The notes beneath the pieces are model-generated. The model made no database searches. It was given only the letters and a program-made list of their open reading frames with translations, and was not told where the DNA came from. Shown one piece after another: positions 1 to 6,158 of a DNA stretch of 11,353 bases. Where the stretch lies: contig MKSH01000037.1 of assembly GCA_001898095.1 (NCBI GenBank), forward strand, positions 34,543 through 45,895, in the 5' to 3' direction. The DNA comes from Solirubrobacterales bacterium 70-9 (GTDB lineage Bacteria > Actinomycetota > Thermoleophilia > Solirubrobacterales > 70-9). The translations under genes were made by a program, and so were the position numbers. Numbering within the stretch: position 1 is the stretch's first letter; every line of letters starts with the position of its first letter.

Positions 1-1
1 G

Positions 2-433
2 GGGATGGAGATCGAGACCGAGGAGCCGCGCGCCCGGCGGGTGGCGAAGGCGGTGGTCGAGCTGGTCCTCTCGGAGCTGCCGCAGGCGCCCGCCCCGCAC
101 ACCGAGCTGGCCCAGGTCGCCGCGCGCCTCGAGGTCGGCGAGCCGCGCTGGGGCGGCGCCGTCCACGGCGGGGTCGACGACCTCCGCCATCCCTACCTCG
201 CCCTCCGGCACGAGCTCTGCATCTCCTGCGGCCGCTGCGTGCGCGCCTGCGACGAGGTGCAGGGCGCTTTCGCCCTCACCGCGACCGGCCGCGGCTTCGA
301 AGCGAACATCGCCGCCGGGCTCGACGCCGGCTTCGAGGAATCGAGCTGCGTTTCCTGCGGCGCCTGCGCCGATACCTGCCCGACCGACGCGATCTCCGAG
401 ATCAGCCTTGTGAAACGACTGAAAGGGGCCTGA
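2..433 (+). CDS. Formate dehydrogenase iron-sulfur (NuoG/FdsA N-terminal-like) subunit, 5' truncated
   Basis: Electron-transfer part of an NAD-type formate dehydrogenase. It would carry electrons from the Mo active site towards a diaphorase subunit, presumably encoded upstream. Two ferredoxin-type [4Fe-4S] motifs are visible: CISCGRCVRAC (Cys 72, 75, 78, 82, counted from the ATG at 5) and CVSCGACADTC (Cys 115, 118, 121, 125), spaced as in FdsA. The ATG at 5 is probably internal. The frame stays open to the window edge, and the preceding Gly plus the MEIETEEPRARR segment look like the linker after a [2Fe-2S] domain, so the gene most likely begins outside the window. It ends 2 bases before the catalytic subunit. 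In FdsA-type enzymes both parts are one polypeptide; here they are separate genes. No Cys occurs before residue 72, so the His-Cys3 cluster usual in this family is not seen. Confidence 0.85.
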   Translation, partial: GMEIETEEPRARRVAKAVVELVLSELPQAPAPHTELAQVAARLEVGEPRWGGAVHGGVDDLRHPYLALRHELCISCGRCVRACDEVQGAFALTATGRGFEANIAAGLDAGFEESSCVSCGACADTCPTDAISEISLVKRLKGA

Positions 434-435
434 GG

Positions 436-2553
436 ATGGCCACCGCGATCCCCATCGACGTGAAGACGACCGACGAGCGGTTCGACCGCACCGCGACCAC
501 CACCTGCGGCTACTGCGGGGTCGGCTGCCGGCTGGAGACGCACGCGTCGGGTGGCCGCATCGTCTCGATCTCCCCCGCCCTCGACGGGCCCGCGAACGAG
601 GGCCACACCTGCCTCAAGGGCCGCTTCGCCCACGGCTTCACCCGCTCCCCGGATCGCCTGCAGACGCCGCTGATCCGCGAGGACGGGGAGCTGCGCCCGG
701 CGAGCTGGGAAGAGGCGCTCGACCGCATCGTCGCCGAAGTCGAGCGGATCAAGGGCGCCCACGGCCCCGACGCGCTCGCCGGCCTCGCCTCCTCGCGCGC
801 CACCAACGAGGACTGCTACGCGATGGCCCGCCTGATGCGCGCCGCGATCGGCACCAACAACATCGATAACTGCTCGCGCGTCTGCCACTCGCCGACCTCG
901 TTCGCGCTGCGCAAAGCCTTCGGTCTCTCCGGCGCAACCGGCTCCTTCACCGACATCGACCACGCCGAGGTGGCGCTGCTGATGGGCGTCAACCCGACCC
1001 AGGGGCACCCGGTGGTCGGCGCGCGGATCAAACAGGCGGCCCTGCGCGGCTGCAAGCTGATCACGATCGACCCGCGCCGGATCGAGCTTGCCGACTACGG
1101 CGCCATCCACCTCGCCCCGCGCCCCGGGACGAACGCCGCCGTCGCCCTCGGCCTCTGCCACGTCGTGCGCCGCGACGGGATGCTCGACGAGGAGTTCATC
1201 GCCGCCCGCACGGAAGGGTTCGAGGCGGTCGAGGAACTGCTCGAGGGCTACGACCCGGCGGCGGTCGAGGAGGTCACCGGGATCCCGGCAGCCGACCTCG
1301 AAACGGCGGCGCACATCTACGGCGAGGCGGCGAGCGGGTCGCTGCTCTGGGGGCTCGGGGTGACCGAGCACAAGTACGGCTCCGAGGTCGTCCAGCTGCT
1401 CTGCAACCTGGCGATGATGACCGGCAAGGTCGGCAAGCCGGGCTCGGCGCTGCTGCCGTTGCGCGGTCAGAACAACGTCCAGGGCTCCTCCGACATGGGC
1501 GCCCTGCCGGACACCTACACCGCCTATCGCTCGGTCGAAGACGAGGACGTCGCGAGCCGCTTCGAAGCCGCCTGGGGGGCGCCGCTCTCGCGCCGTAAGG
1601 GGATGACAATCCCGCAGATGTTCGACGCCGCCGTCGCCCGCGAGCTGAAGGCGATGTACATCTTCGGCGAGGACGTCGCCCAGACCGATCCCGACACCGC
1701 CCACGTGATCGCCGCGCTGGAGAACCTCGAGTTCCTCGTCTGCCAGGAGATCTTCCTCAACGAGACGACGAAATTCGCCGACGTCGTCCTGCCCGCCTCC
1801 GCCCACCTGGAAAAGGAAGGCACCTTCATCAACGCCGAGCGGCGCTTCCAGATCGTCGAACCGGCGATCGATCCGCCCGGGGAAGCGCGGACGGACTTCG
1901 AGATCCTCGGCGAGGTCAGCCGCCGGCTCGGCAGCGAGACCGGGTGGGACAGCCCCTGGGACGCGCTCGACGAGATCGCCAGGCTGACCCCCGAATACTC
2001 CGGCGTCAGCCGCGAGCGCCTCGGCCGGCGCGGGCTGCAGTGGCCGGTGCATCCCGACGGGACCGACTCGCCGACGCTCTACGACGTCTTTTTCGACCGC
2101 CCCGGCGGGCGCGGCCACTTCGCCGCCCTCCCTTACAAGGAGCCGGGCGACGCCGCCGACGGGGACTTCCCGCTGATCCTGGTCACCGGCCGGATCCTCC
2201 AGCACTACAACGCCGGGACGATGACCCGGCGCACCGGCAACGCGACGCTGGTCGACCGCGACCTGCTGGAGATCCACCCGGTCGACGCGGAGAAGCTCTG
2301 GGTGAAGGACGGCGACCTGGTCTCGGTGCGCAGCCGGGTCGGGCGGATCGAGGTCGAGGCGAAGGTGACCGAGCGGATCGAGCCCGGCCACGTCTTCACC
2401 ACCTTCCACTTCCCGGAGACGCGCACGAACCTGCTGGTCGGGCAGTCCGCCGACGTCAACACCTCCTGCCCCGAGTACAAGGTGATCGCGGTGGACGTGC
2501 GACCGATGCCGGAGGCGCCCGCCTTCATCCCGGCGCTCGGCGACGCGGGCTGA
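436..2553 (+). CDS. fdhA: Formate dehydrogenase catalytic subunit (molybdopterin, Cys active site)
   Basis: A 705-residue cytoplasmic molybdopterin oxidoreductase (DMSO-reductase superfamily) that oxidises formate to CO2 or runs in reverse. No Tat signal is present. The N-terminal [4Fe-4S] site is Cys24, Cys27, Cys31 and Cys59, followed by Lys61, which relays electrons. The active site is SRVCHSP with Cys150 and His151, where E. coli FdhF has selenocysteine and His. Arg343 in PLRGQNNVQG matches the conserved catalytic Arg. A C-terminal molybdopterin-dinucleotide-binding domain starts near residue 580 (LVTGRILQHYNAGTMTRR) and contains TFHFPE and the N-T-S-C-P-E-Y-K segment. The start is supported by GAAAGGGG at 421-428, 7 bases upstream. 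The gene lies 2 bases after the iron-sulfur subunit, in another frame, so the two are probably co-translated. The neighbouring genes make its bis-MGD cofactor. A nitrate reductase or other family member is less likely given the GQNNVQG and C-terminal sequences. Confidence 0.95.
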   Translation: MATAIPIDVKTTDERFDRTATTTCGYCGVGCRLETHASGGRIVSISPALDGPANEGHTCLKGRFAHGFTRSPDRLQTPLIREDGELRPASWEEALDRIVAEVERIKGAHGPDALAGLASSRATNEDCYAMARLMRAAIGTNNIDNCSRVCHSPTSFALRKAFGLSGATGSFTDIDHAEVALLMGVNPTQGHPVVGARIKQAALRGCKLITIDPRRIELADYGAIHLAPRPGTNAAVALGLCHVVRRDGMLDEEFIAARTEGFEAVEELLEGYDPAAVEEVTGIPAADLETAAHIYGEAASGSLLWGLGVTEHKYGSEVVQLLCNLAMMTGKVGKPGSALLPLRGQNNVQGSSDMGALPDTYTAYRSVEDEDVASRFEAAWGAPLSRRKGMTIPQMFDAAVARELKAMYIFGEDVAQTDPDTAHVIAALENLEFLVCQEIFLNETTKFADVVLPASAHLEKEGTFINAERRFQIVEPAIDPPGEARTDFEILGEVSRRLGSETGWDSPWDALDEIARLTPEYSGVSRERLGRRGLQWPVHPDGTDSPTLYDVFFDRPGGRGHFAALPYKEPGDAADGDFPLILVTGRILQHYNAGTMTRRTGNATLVDRDLLEIHPVDAEKLWVKDGDLVSVRSRVGRIEVEAKVTERIEPGHVFTTFHFPETRTNLLVGQSADVNTSCPEYKVIAVDVRPMPEAPAFIPALGDAG

Positions 2554-2569
2554 GGGGCGCGCCGGCAAC

Positions 2570-2611
2570 CCTGTTCCTTTTGTCGCCCACAGGGCGACAA
2601 AAGGAACCAGG
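2570..2611. terminator. Long hairpin between convergent genes, probable bidirectional terminator
   Basis: Arms 2570-2588 and 2592-2611 pair over 19 bp, with one bulged C and a 3-base loop. The inner stem is TTTTGTCGCCC / GGGCGACAAAA. It begins 17 bases after the formate dehydrogenase stop and ends just before the mog stop on the other strand. No T-run follows the stem, but four T's lie within each arm, so it is not a classic intrinsic terminator. Position suggests termination or 3'-end protection for both transcripts. Its core recurs in the hairpin inside mobA (5113-5161), so it may be a member of a dispersed repeat family. Confidence 0.6.
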
Positions 2612-3094
2612 CTAGGCGTGCTCGGGGCGTTCCCCGGCGAGCAGCTGGAGGGCGTGGGGGAGGGCGTCGGCGATCGCCTCCCCGCACTGGCCGATGCTCC
2701 GCGGGTTGCCGGGGAAGTTCACGATCAGCGTGCGGGCGCGGGTCCCGGCGACGCCGCGCGAGAGCATCCAGTTCTTGCTGTGCGGGCGCGAGGCGGCGCG
2801 CATCGCCTCGGCGATCCCCGGTGCCTCGCGGTCGATCACCGCGCGGGTCGCCTCCGGGGTGATGTCGTCAGGGGAGAAGCCGGTGCCGCCGGTGGTCAGC
2901 ACGAGGTCGACCTCGAGGCTGTCGGTGAAGTGACGGAGGCGGTCTTCGATCACCAGCCGGTCGTCGGAGACGACCTCGCGGGCGGTGATCTCGAGGCCCA
3001 GCTCGGCGGCGAACTCGCCCAGCCGCTCGCCGCCCCGGTCGGGCCCGTCCCCGCGCGCCTTCGAGCTGGAGACGGTGAGCAGCGCGACCCGCAT
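2612..3094 (-). CDS. mog: Molybdopterin adenylyltransferase (MogA/MoaB family)
   Basis: This enzyme adenylates molybdopterin with ATP to make MPT-AMP, the substrate on which MoeA inserts molybdate. The 160-residue protein shows the family signatures TTGGTGFSPDDITPEA (residues 67-82) and NFPGNPRS (126-133), where relatives usually have N-L-P-G. A start 30 bases further upstream is possible, but I chose the ATG at 3094. There the product begins MRVALLTVSSS, the typical first beta-strand, and the ATG overlaps the moaC stop as TGATG, a translational-coupling arrangement. It is the last gene of the moeA-moaC-mog unit and converges on formate dehydrogenase. MogA and MoaB cannot be told apart by eye, and the activity is the same. 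Confidence 0.92.
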   Translation of the reverse strand: MRVALLTVSSSKARGDGPDRGGERLGEFAAELGLEITAREVVSDDRLVIEDRLRHFTDSLEVDLVLTTGGTGFSPDDITPEATRAVIDREAPGIAEAMRAASRPHSKNWMLSRGVAGTRARTLIVNFPGNPRSIGQCGEAIADALPHALQLLAGERPEHA

Positions 3095-3585
3095 CAGTCC
3101 CCGCCCGACTCCTCGAGGCGCCACTCGCCGGAGCGCCCGCCGCTCTTCGCCAGCAGCACGACCGACTCGATCTGGACGCCCCGCTCCAGTCCCTTGACCA
3201 TGTCGTAGACGGTCAGCGCGGCCACCGAGGCGGCGGTCATCGCCTCCATCTCGACCCCGGTCTGGCCGACCGTGCGCGCCTCGGCGATCAGCTCGACCAG
3301 GCCCGCCTCCGGGTCGATGGAGGCGACGAGGTCGACGAAGGAGAGCGGCAGCGGGTGGCAGAGCGGGATCAGGTTCGCGGTCTGCTTCGCCCCCTGGATC
3401 CCGGCGATCCGGGCGACGCCGAGCACCTCGCCCTTGGGACCGTCGCCGCGCTCGACCGCGCGGGCCGTCTCGGGGGCCATGCGCAGGCGGGCGCGGGCGG
3501 TGGCGCGGCGCTCGCTCGTCGGCTTGGCGCCGACGTCGACCATGCGCGCCCGGCCGTCGTCGCCGAGGTGGGTGAGTTCGTTCAT
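3094..3585 (-). CDS. moaC: Cyclic pyranopterin monophosphate synthase MoaC
   Basis: MoaC converts the MoaA product 3',8-cH2GTP to cyclic pyranopterin monophosphate, the first stable molybdenum-cofactor intermediate. The 163-residue protein has the N-terminal MVDVGAKPTSERRATA (residues 15-30), the GAKQTANLIPLCHPL block with Lys67 and His77, the TGVEMEAMTAASVAALTVYDM block (from 109) with Asp128, and AKSGGRSG with Lys147. These match the catalytic lysines and aspartate of the family. The start at 3585 is preferred over an ATG 54 bases upstream because AGGAGG sits 5 bases before it and the longer N-terminus (MNFLIKARLPLVDEQEAQ) is not family-like and would overlap moeA. It lies 13 bases after the moeA stop and overlaps the mog start. 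moaA, moaD and moaE are not in the window. Confidence 0.95.
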   Translation of the reverse strand: MNELTHLGDDGRARMVDVGAKPTSERRATARARLRMAPETARAVERGDGPKGEVLGVARIAGIQGAKQTANLIPLCHPLPLSFVDLVASIDPEAGLVELIAEARTVGQTGVEMEAMTAASVAALTVYDMVKGLERGVQIESVVLLAKSGGRSGEWRLEESGGD

Positions 3586-3590
3586 CTGGG

Positions 3591-3596
3591 CCTCCT
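3591..3596 (-). promoter_or_regulatory. Ribosome binding site of moaC
   Basis: AGGAGG on the - strand, 5 bases before the ATG at 3585. It is the strongest Shine-Dalgarno in the operon, lies wholly in the short moeA-moaC gap, and decides the moaC start. Confidence 0.75.
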
Positions 3597-3598
3597 GC

Positions 3599-4837
3599 TC
3601 ATCGACCAAGGGTAGTCGAGCTTTGATCAAGAAGTTCAATCTGGATGGTCTCGCCCGCCTTCACCATCGAGGCGTCGGCGGGGAAGTAGGCGAGGCAGTC
3701 GGCGGCGAGCATCGAGGTGAGGACGTGGGATCCCCGTCGCCGCAGCGGCCAGACGACCCATCCCTCGGGGGTCAGCTCGAGCCGCGCGCGGGCCGCGTGG
3801 GCGCGGTCGGCGGGCTTCTCGTAGGTCGCCCCGAGCCGCGCCGTCGTCCGCGGCCCGTCCGGCGCCCCGCCCGCCATCGCGATCAGCGCGGGGCGGACGA
3901 AGAGCAGGAAGGTGACCATCACCGAGACGGGATTGCCGGGCAAGCCGAAGACCAGCGTCTCGCCCCGCGTCCCGAACCAGGTGGGCCCGCCGGGTTTCAG
4001 CGCCACCCGCCAGAAGACCTTCTCGGCGCCGAGCTCGTCGAGCGCCCCCTTCACATGGTCGTGCTCACCTACCGAGACGCCCCCGCTGACGACGACCACG
4101 TCCGCCTCGAGCGCCCGCCCCAGGGCCTCCCGCGTCGCCGCCGGATCGTCCGCGGCCCAGTCGACCGAGACGACCTCGGCCCCCGCCAGCCGCGCCAGCG
4201 CCGGCAGCGTCCGCGAGTTCGAGTTCCGGATCGCCCCCGGCCCGAGTGGCTCCCCGGGGCCGACCAGCTCGTCGCCGCTGGTGACGACCGCGACCGTAGG
4301 CCTTCTCCGCACCATCGCCGGGTCCGCGCCGATGGTCGCCAGCGCCCCCAGCTCCGCCGCCCCCAACACGGCCCCCGCGGCAAGCACCGTCGCCCCGGCC
4401 GCGATGTCCTCCCCGGCATACCGCACGTCCTTCCCGGCGCAAGCGGCCACCCGCACCAGCACCCGATCCACCGAGTCGCGGTCGGTGTCCTCGACCCGGA
4501 CGACGGCGTCGGCACCGGTCGGGAGCATCGCGCCGGTCGAGATCGCGATCGCCTCGCCAGGGCCGAGCGCCCGCTCCGCCGGGTGCCCGGCGCGCGACTC
4601 GTCGACGATCGTCAGCGCCACCGGGGCGTCCTCGCTCGCTGCCGCGACGTCGGCAGACCGCACCGCGAACCCGTCCATCGCCGAGTTGTCGAAGGGCTGG
4701 AAGGGGGTCTCGGCGACCGCGTCCACGGCCAGTCGCCGCCCGAGTGCCTCGCCGAGCCCGACCTTCTCCACACCCGTCACCCGCACCCGCGAGAGGATCT
4801 CCCGCCGCGCCTCCTCGACCTCGATCGCCTTCGCCAT
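3599..4837 (-). CDS. moeA: Molybdopterin molybdenumtransferase MoeA
   Basis: MoeA inserts molybdate into adenylated molybdopterin and releases AMP, giving Mo-MPT. The 412-residue protein has the usual length and motifs in order: PFDNSAMDGFAVRSAD (residues 48-63), AISTGAMLPTGADAVVRVED (98-117), VVTSGDELVGPGEPLGPGAI (184-203), VVVSGGVSVGEHDHVKG (248-264), FWRVALKPGGP (275-285) and VFGLPGNPVSV (296-306), then a C-terminal domain IV. The open frame continues 57 codons upstream, but that stretch is not MoeA-like and overlaps mobA antisense. MAKAIEVEEARREIL at 4837 is the natural start, although its Shine-Dalgarno (GTGGGG) is weak. It heads the moeA-moaC-mog operon and is divergent from mobA. Fusion to mog, common elsewhere, is not seen. 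Confidence 0.95.
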   Translation of the reverse strand: MAKAIEVEEARREILSRVRVTGVEKVGLGEALGRRLAVDAVAETPFQPFDNSAMDGFAVRSADVAAASEDAPVALTIVDESRAGHPAERALGPGEAIAISTGAMLPTGADAVVRVEDTDRDSVDRVLVRVAACAGKDVRYAGEDIAAGATVLAAGAVLGAAELGALATIGADPAMVRRRPTVAVVTSGDELVGPGEPLGPGAIRNSNSRTLPALARLAGAEVVSVDWAADDPAATREALGRALEADVVVVSGGVSVGEHDHVKGALDELGAEKVFWRVALKPGGPTWFGTRGETLVFGLPGNPVSVMVTFLLFVRPALIAMAGGAPDGPRTTARLGATYEKPADRAHAARARLELTPEGWVVWPLRRRGSHVLTSMLAADCLAYFPADASMVKAGETIQIELLDQSSTTLGR

Positions 4838-4877
4838 CCCCACAGCCTGCCGTACCTGGCCCTGCGAGACTCGCCCG
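4838..4877. promoter_or_regulatory. Short divergent moeA/mobA intergenic region
   Basis: Only 40 bases separate the two start codons. I see no clear -10 or -35 hexamer and no Moco-riboswitch-like structure. If both genes have their own promoter, these must overlap the opposite gene's first codons, which would link their expression. This call rests on gene order alone. Confidence 0.35.
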
Positions 4878-5570
4878 GTGAGCTCGATCCACAGAGGCGA
4901 GGGCGAATCGACCTCCGCCGACGCGCCGGTCCCGGTCGCCGATACGCCCGATGCCGCCGTCGGCGCGGTCCTCGCCGGCGGCCACGGCAGCCGTCTCGGC
5001 GGCGACAAGGCGACCGCCGATCTGGCCGGCCGCCCGCTGATCTCCTACGCCCTGTCCGCCCTCACCGCCGCCGGCCTCGACCCCATCGTCGTCGCCAAGC
5101 CCGACTTCCCCGCCTCCGGTCGCTATTTGTCGCGCCTGGCGACACAAGCAGCGACCGGAGGGGCGAGGCCGAGCGACGTGGAGGTGATCGCCGAGCCGAC
5201 CGAGCCGACGCACCCGCTCGTCGGCATCGTCGCGGCACTACGCCATGCCGGCCGACCGGTGGTCGTCCTCGGCTGCGACTTCCCCTTCGTGCCGCCGGCG
5301 CTGCTCCGCGCGCTCGCCGACGCCGCGGAGCCGCTGGTCGTCCCGGCACCCGGGGGAGGTTCCCAGCCCCTGGTCGCCCGCTGGTCCCCAGAGCTGCTCC
5401 CCGACCTGGAAGCGGCCTTGACCCGCGAAGAGCCCCTCCGCCGCACCGTCGCCTCGCTCTCCCCGCGGCTCCTGACCGACGCCGACCTCGCCCCGTATGG
5501 AGATCCGCGGCGCGTCTTCTTCAACGTGAATACGCCCGAGGACCTGCAGGCCGCGGCCGAATTGGTTTGA
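4878..5570 (+). CDS. mobA: Molybdenum cofactor guanylyltransferase MobA
   Basis: MobA transfers GMP from GTP to Mo-MPT to form MGD, the dinucleotide cofactor of formate dehydrogenases. The 230-residue protein has the GTP-binding motif VLAGGHGSRLGGDKA (residues 31-45), GCDFPFV (132-138) with the likely Mg-binding Asp134, SQPLVARW, and the C-terminal NVNTPEDL (216-223). No ATG is available in frame. GTG at 4878 is the only standard start between moeA and the first motif, and it gives about 27 residues of low-complexity leader. Residues 79-95 are encoded by a 49-base hairpin (5113-5161) and sit between the strand IVVAKPDFP and the strand VEVIAEPTEP, where relatives usually have a short loop. The frame is intact, so the protein is probably functional with a surface-loop insertion. 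Confidence 0.9.
   Translation: MSSIHRGEGESTSADAPVPVADTPDAAVGAVLAGGHGSRLGGDKATADLAGRPLISYALSALTAAGLDPIVVAKPDFPASGRYLSRLATQAATGGARPSDVEVIAEPTEPTHPLVGIVAALRHAGRPVVVLGCDFPFVPPALLRALADAAEPLVVPAPGGGSQPLVARWSPELLPDLEAALTREEPLRRTVASLSPRLLTDADLAPYGDPRRVFFNVNTPEDLQAAAELV
5113..5161. repeat. Palindromic hairpin element inside the mobA coding region
   Basis: Outer arms 5113-5124 and 5150-5161 (CCTCCGGTCGCT and its exact complement) form 12 bp. An inner stem TTTGTCGC / GCGACACAA (5126-5133 with 5139-5147) pairs 8 bp with one bulge and a 5-base loop. The inner core matches that of the hairpin at 2570-2611, while the outer arms are unrelated. It encodes residues 79-95 of MobA in an open frame. It is most simply read as a REP/MITE-like insertion tolerated in a loop. 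Confidence 0.7.
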
Positions 5571-5597
5571 GGGGCCGGGGCGACGTGGGAGGCGGGT

Positions 5598-5628
5598 AAG
5601 GGACGGGGAAAGGGACGACCAAGGGACG
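5598..5628 (+). repeat. Three AAGGGACG direct repeats
   Basis: AAGGGACG occurs at 5598-5605, 5610-5617 and 5621-5628, so the spacing is 12 and 11 bases, close to one helical turn. The repeat sits in a purine-rich stretch just after the mobA stop and abuts the first long hairpin at 5629. It could be a protein-binding array or simple purine-rich drift. Confidence 0.5.
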
Positions 5629-5680
5629 CGGCCCTCTCGTAGGCGGTCCGGGCAGGCTGTGACCGCCTACGAGAGGGCCG
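5629..5680. repeat. Perfect 20-bp inverted repeat, 12-base loop
   Basis: Arms 5629-5648 and 5661-5680 are exact complements (outer part CGGCCCTCTCG, inner part TAGGCGGTC), with loop 5649-5660. It begins 58 bases after the mobA stop. No T-run follows on either strand, so a standard intrinsic terminator is doubtful, though it could still end or protect the mobA transcript. Confidence 0.8.
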
Positions 5681-5759
5681 GGTCTCGGGGAGAGGGCGAG
5701 GGCGCGCGTCCCGTGCGGGTCTCGGCGGAGATCCGCGACGAAATGCGCGGGTCCGGCGC

Positions 5760-5780
5760 GGAACTCCACGTCCCTTAAGG
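5760..5780 (+). repeat. Partial copy 1 of intergenic repeat
   Basis: These 21 bases, starting GGAAC and ending TTAAGG, match 6036-6056 at 17 of 21 positions without gaps, by eye. The similarity fades on both sides. The copy lies 9 bases before the hairpin at 5790. Confidence 0.45.
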
Positions 5781-5789
5781 AGGTCCGGA

Positions 5790-5839
5790 CGCGCTCTCGA
5801 CTTTCACCCTGCCAGGGCAGGGTGAAAGTCGAGAGCGCG
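5790..5839. repeat. Perfect 24-bp inverted repeat, 2-base centre
   Basis: Arms 5790-5813 and 5816-5839 are exact complements (outer CGCGCTCTCGAC, inner TTTCACCCTGCC). This is the longest hairpin in the window. Its inner part resembles the palindrome at 6127-6156 (TTTSACCCTSC shared). Such short perfect TTTCACCCT / AGGGTGAAA palindromes recall dispersed intergenic repeats in other bacteria, but membership in a known family is a guess. Confidence 0.8.
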
Positions 5840-5920
5840 ACAAGCTCCCTCCAGCCTGGAAAAAGTCGACCGCGCGTCCGACCTGCGCCGGAACCCGCGC
5901 GCTTCTCTCCGGAAGCCTCG

Positions 5921-5981
5921 CGTCCTGGGTGTCTCGCGGCGGCCACAGCCTGCCCGGGCCGCCTCCGAGACGCCCAGGACG
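5921..5981. repeat. Two-part hairpin, 16 bp plus 7 bp
   Basis: Outer arms 5921-5936 and 5966-5981 pair over 16 bp with a single G-T wobble. Inner arms 5938-5944 and 5957-5963 (GGCGGCC / GGCCGCC) pair perfectly around a 12-base loop. The wobble keeps RNA pairing but breaks the DNA palindrome, a mild hint that RNA structure may matter. Confidence 0.7.
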
Positions 5982-6033
5982 GGGAGCATGCGATGGGGTG
6001 CGGGGTCTTGCCGGAAAGACGGGCGCCTTCCGC

Positions 6034-6075
6034 CCGGAACGTCACGTTCATTAAGGGAAGACGCCGAGAACGTCG
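6034..6075 (+). repeat. Copy 2 of intergenic repeat
   Basis: This 42-base segment matches the reverse complement of 6220-6261 at 31 of 42 positions without gaps, with an exact 12-base start CCGGAACGTCAC. The matching blocks are positions 1-12 and 21-41, separated by a divergent stretch of 8 bases. It lies upstream of the palindromes at 6127 and 6159. Confidence 0.55.
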
Positions 6076-6084
6076 CCTCGGCGT
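6061..6084. repeat. 8-bp hairpin
   Basis: ACGCCGAG (6061-6068) and CTCGGCGT (6077-6084) pair perfectly around an 8-base loop. It overlaps the end of repeat copy 2. Confidence 0.5.
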
Positions 6085-6126
6085 GCGGGTTCGTCGCGCT
6101 TTCCCGGGGGCCGATTCGCGCTGCGT

Positions 6127-6156
6127 GGTTTGACCCTCCTATAGGAGGGTCAAACC
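6127..6156. repeat. Perfect 30-bp palindrome
   Basis: GGTTTGACCCTCCTA (6127-6141) is followed directly by its exact reverse complement, with no spacer. A perfect DNA palindrome of this size suits a dimeric binding protein or a cruciform, and as RNA it would form a hairpin with about 13 bp. It lies close to the midpoint (6147.5) of the inverted repeat pair 6034-6075 / 6220-6261. Confidence 0.8.
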
Positions 6157-6158
6157 AG

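Noticed and set aside
193..2568. A 791-codon open frame on the - strand opposite formate dehydrogenase
   Set aside because: Its composition (Arg, Asp, Gly, Val runs with no domain) is typical of the antisense frame of a GC-rich gene, and the + strand frame is a clear enzyme.
4838..4877. Moco riboswitch upstream of moeA or mobA
   Set aside because: The gap is only 40 bases, far too short for the known Moco aptamer, and no matching stems were seen.
3272..5599. Long + strand open frames opposite moaC and moeA
   Set aside because: They are Arg/Pro-rich shadows. Only the final part of one frame, from 4878, is a real gene (mobA).
5521..6051. A 176-codon - strand frame across the palindrome-rich gap
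   Set aside because: It reads through two perfect hairpins, has no Shine-Dalgarno and is Pro/Arg-rich with no recognisable fold. The hairpins explain the sequence better than coding does.
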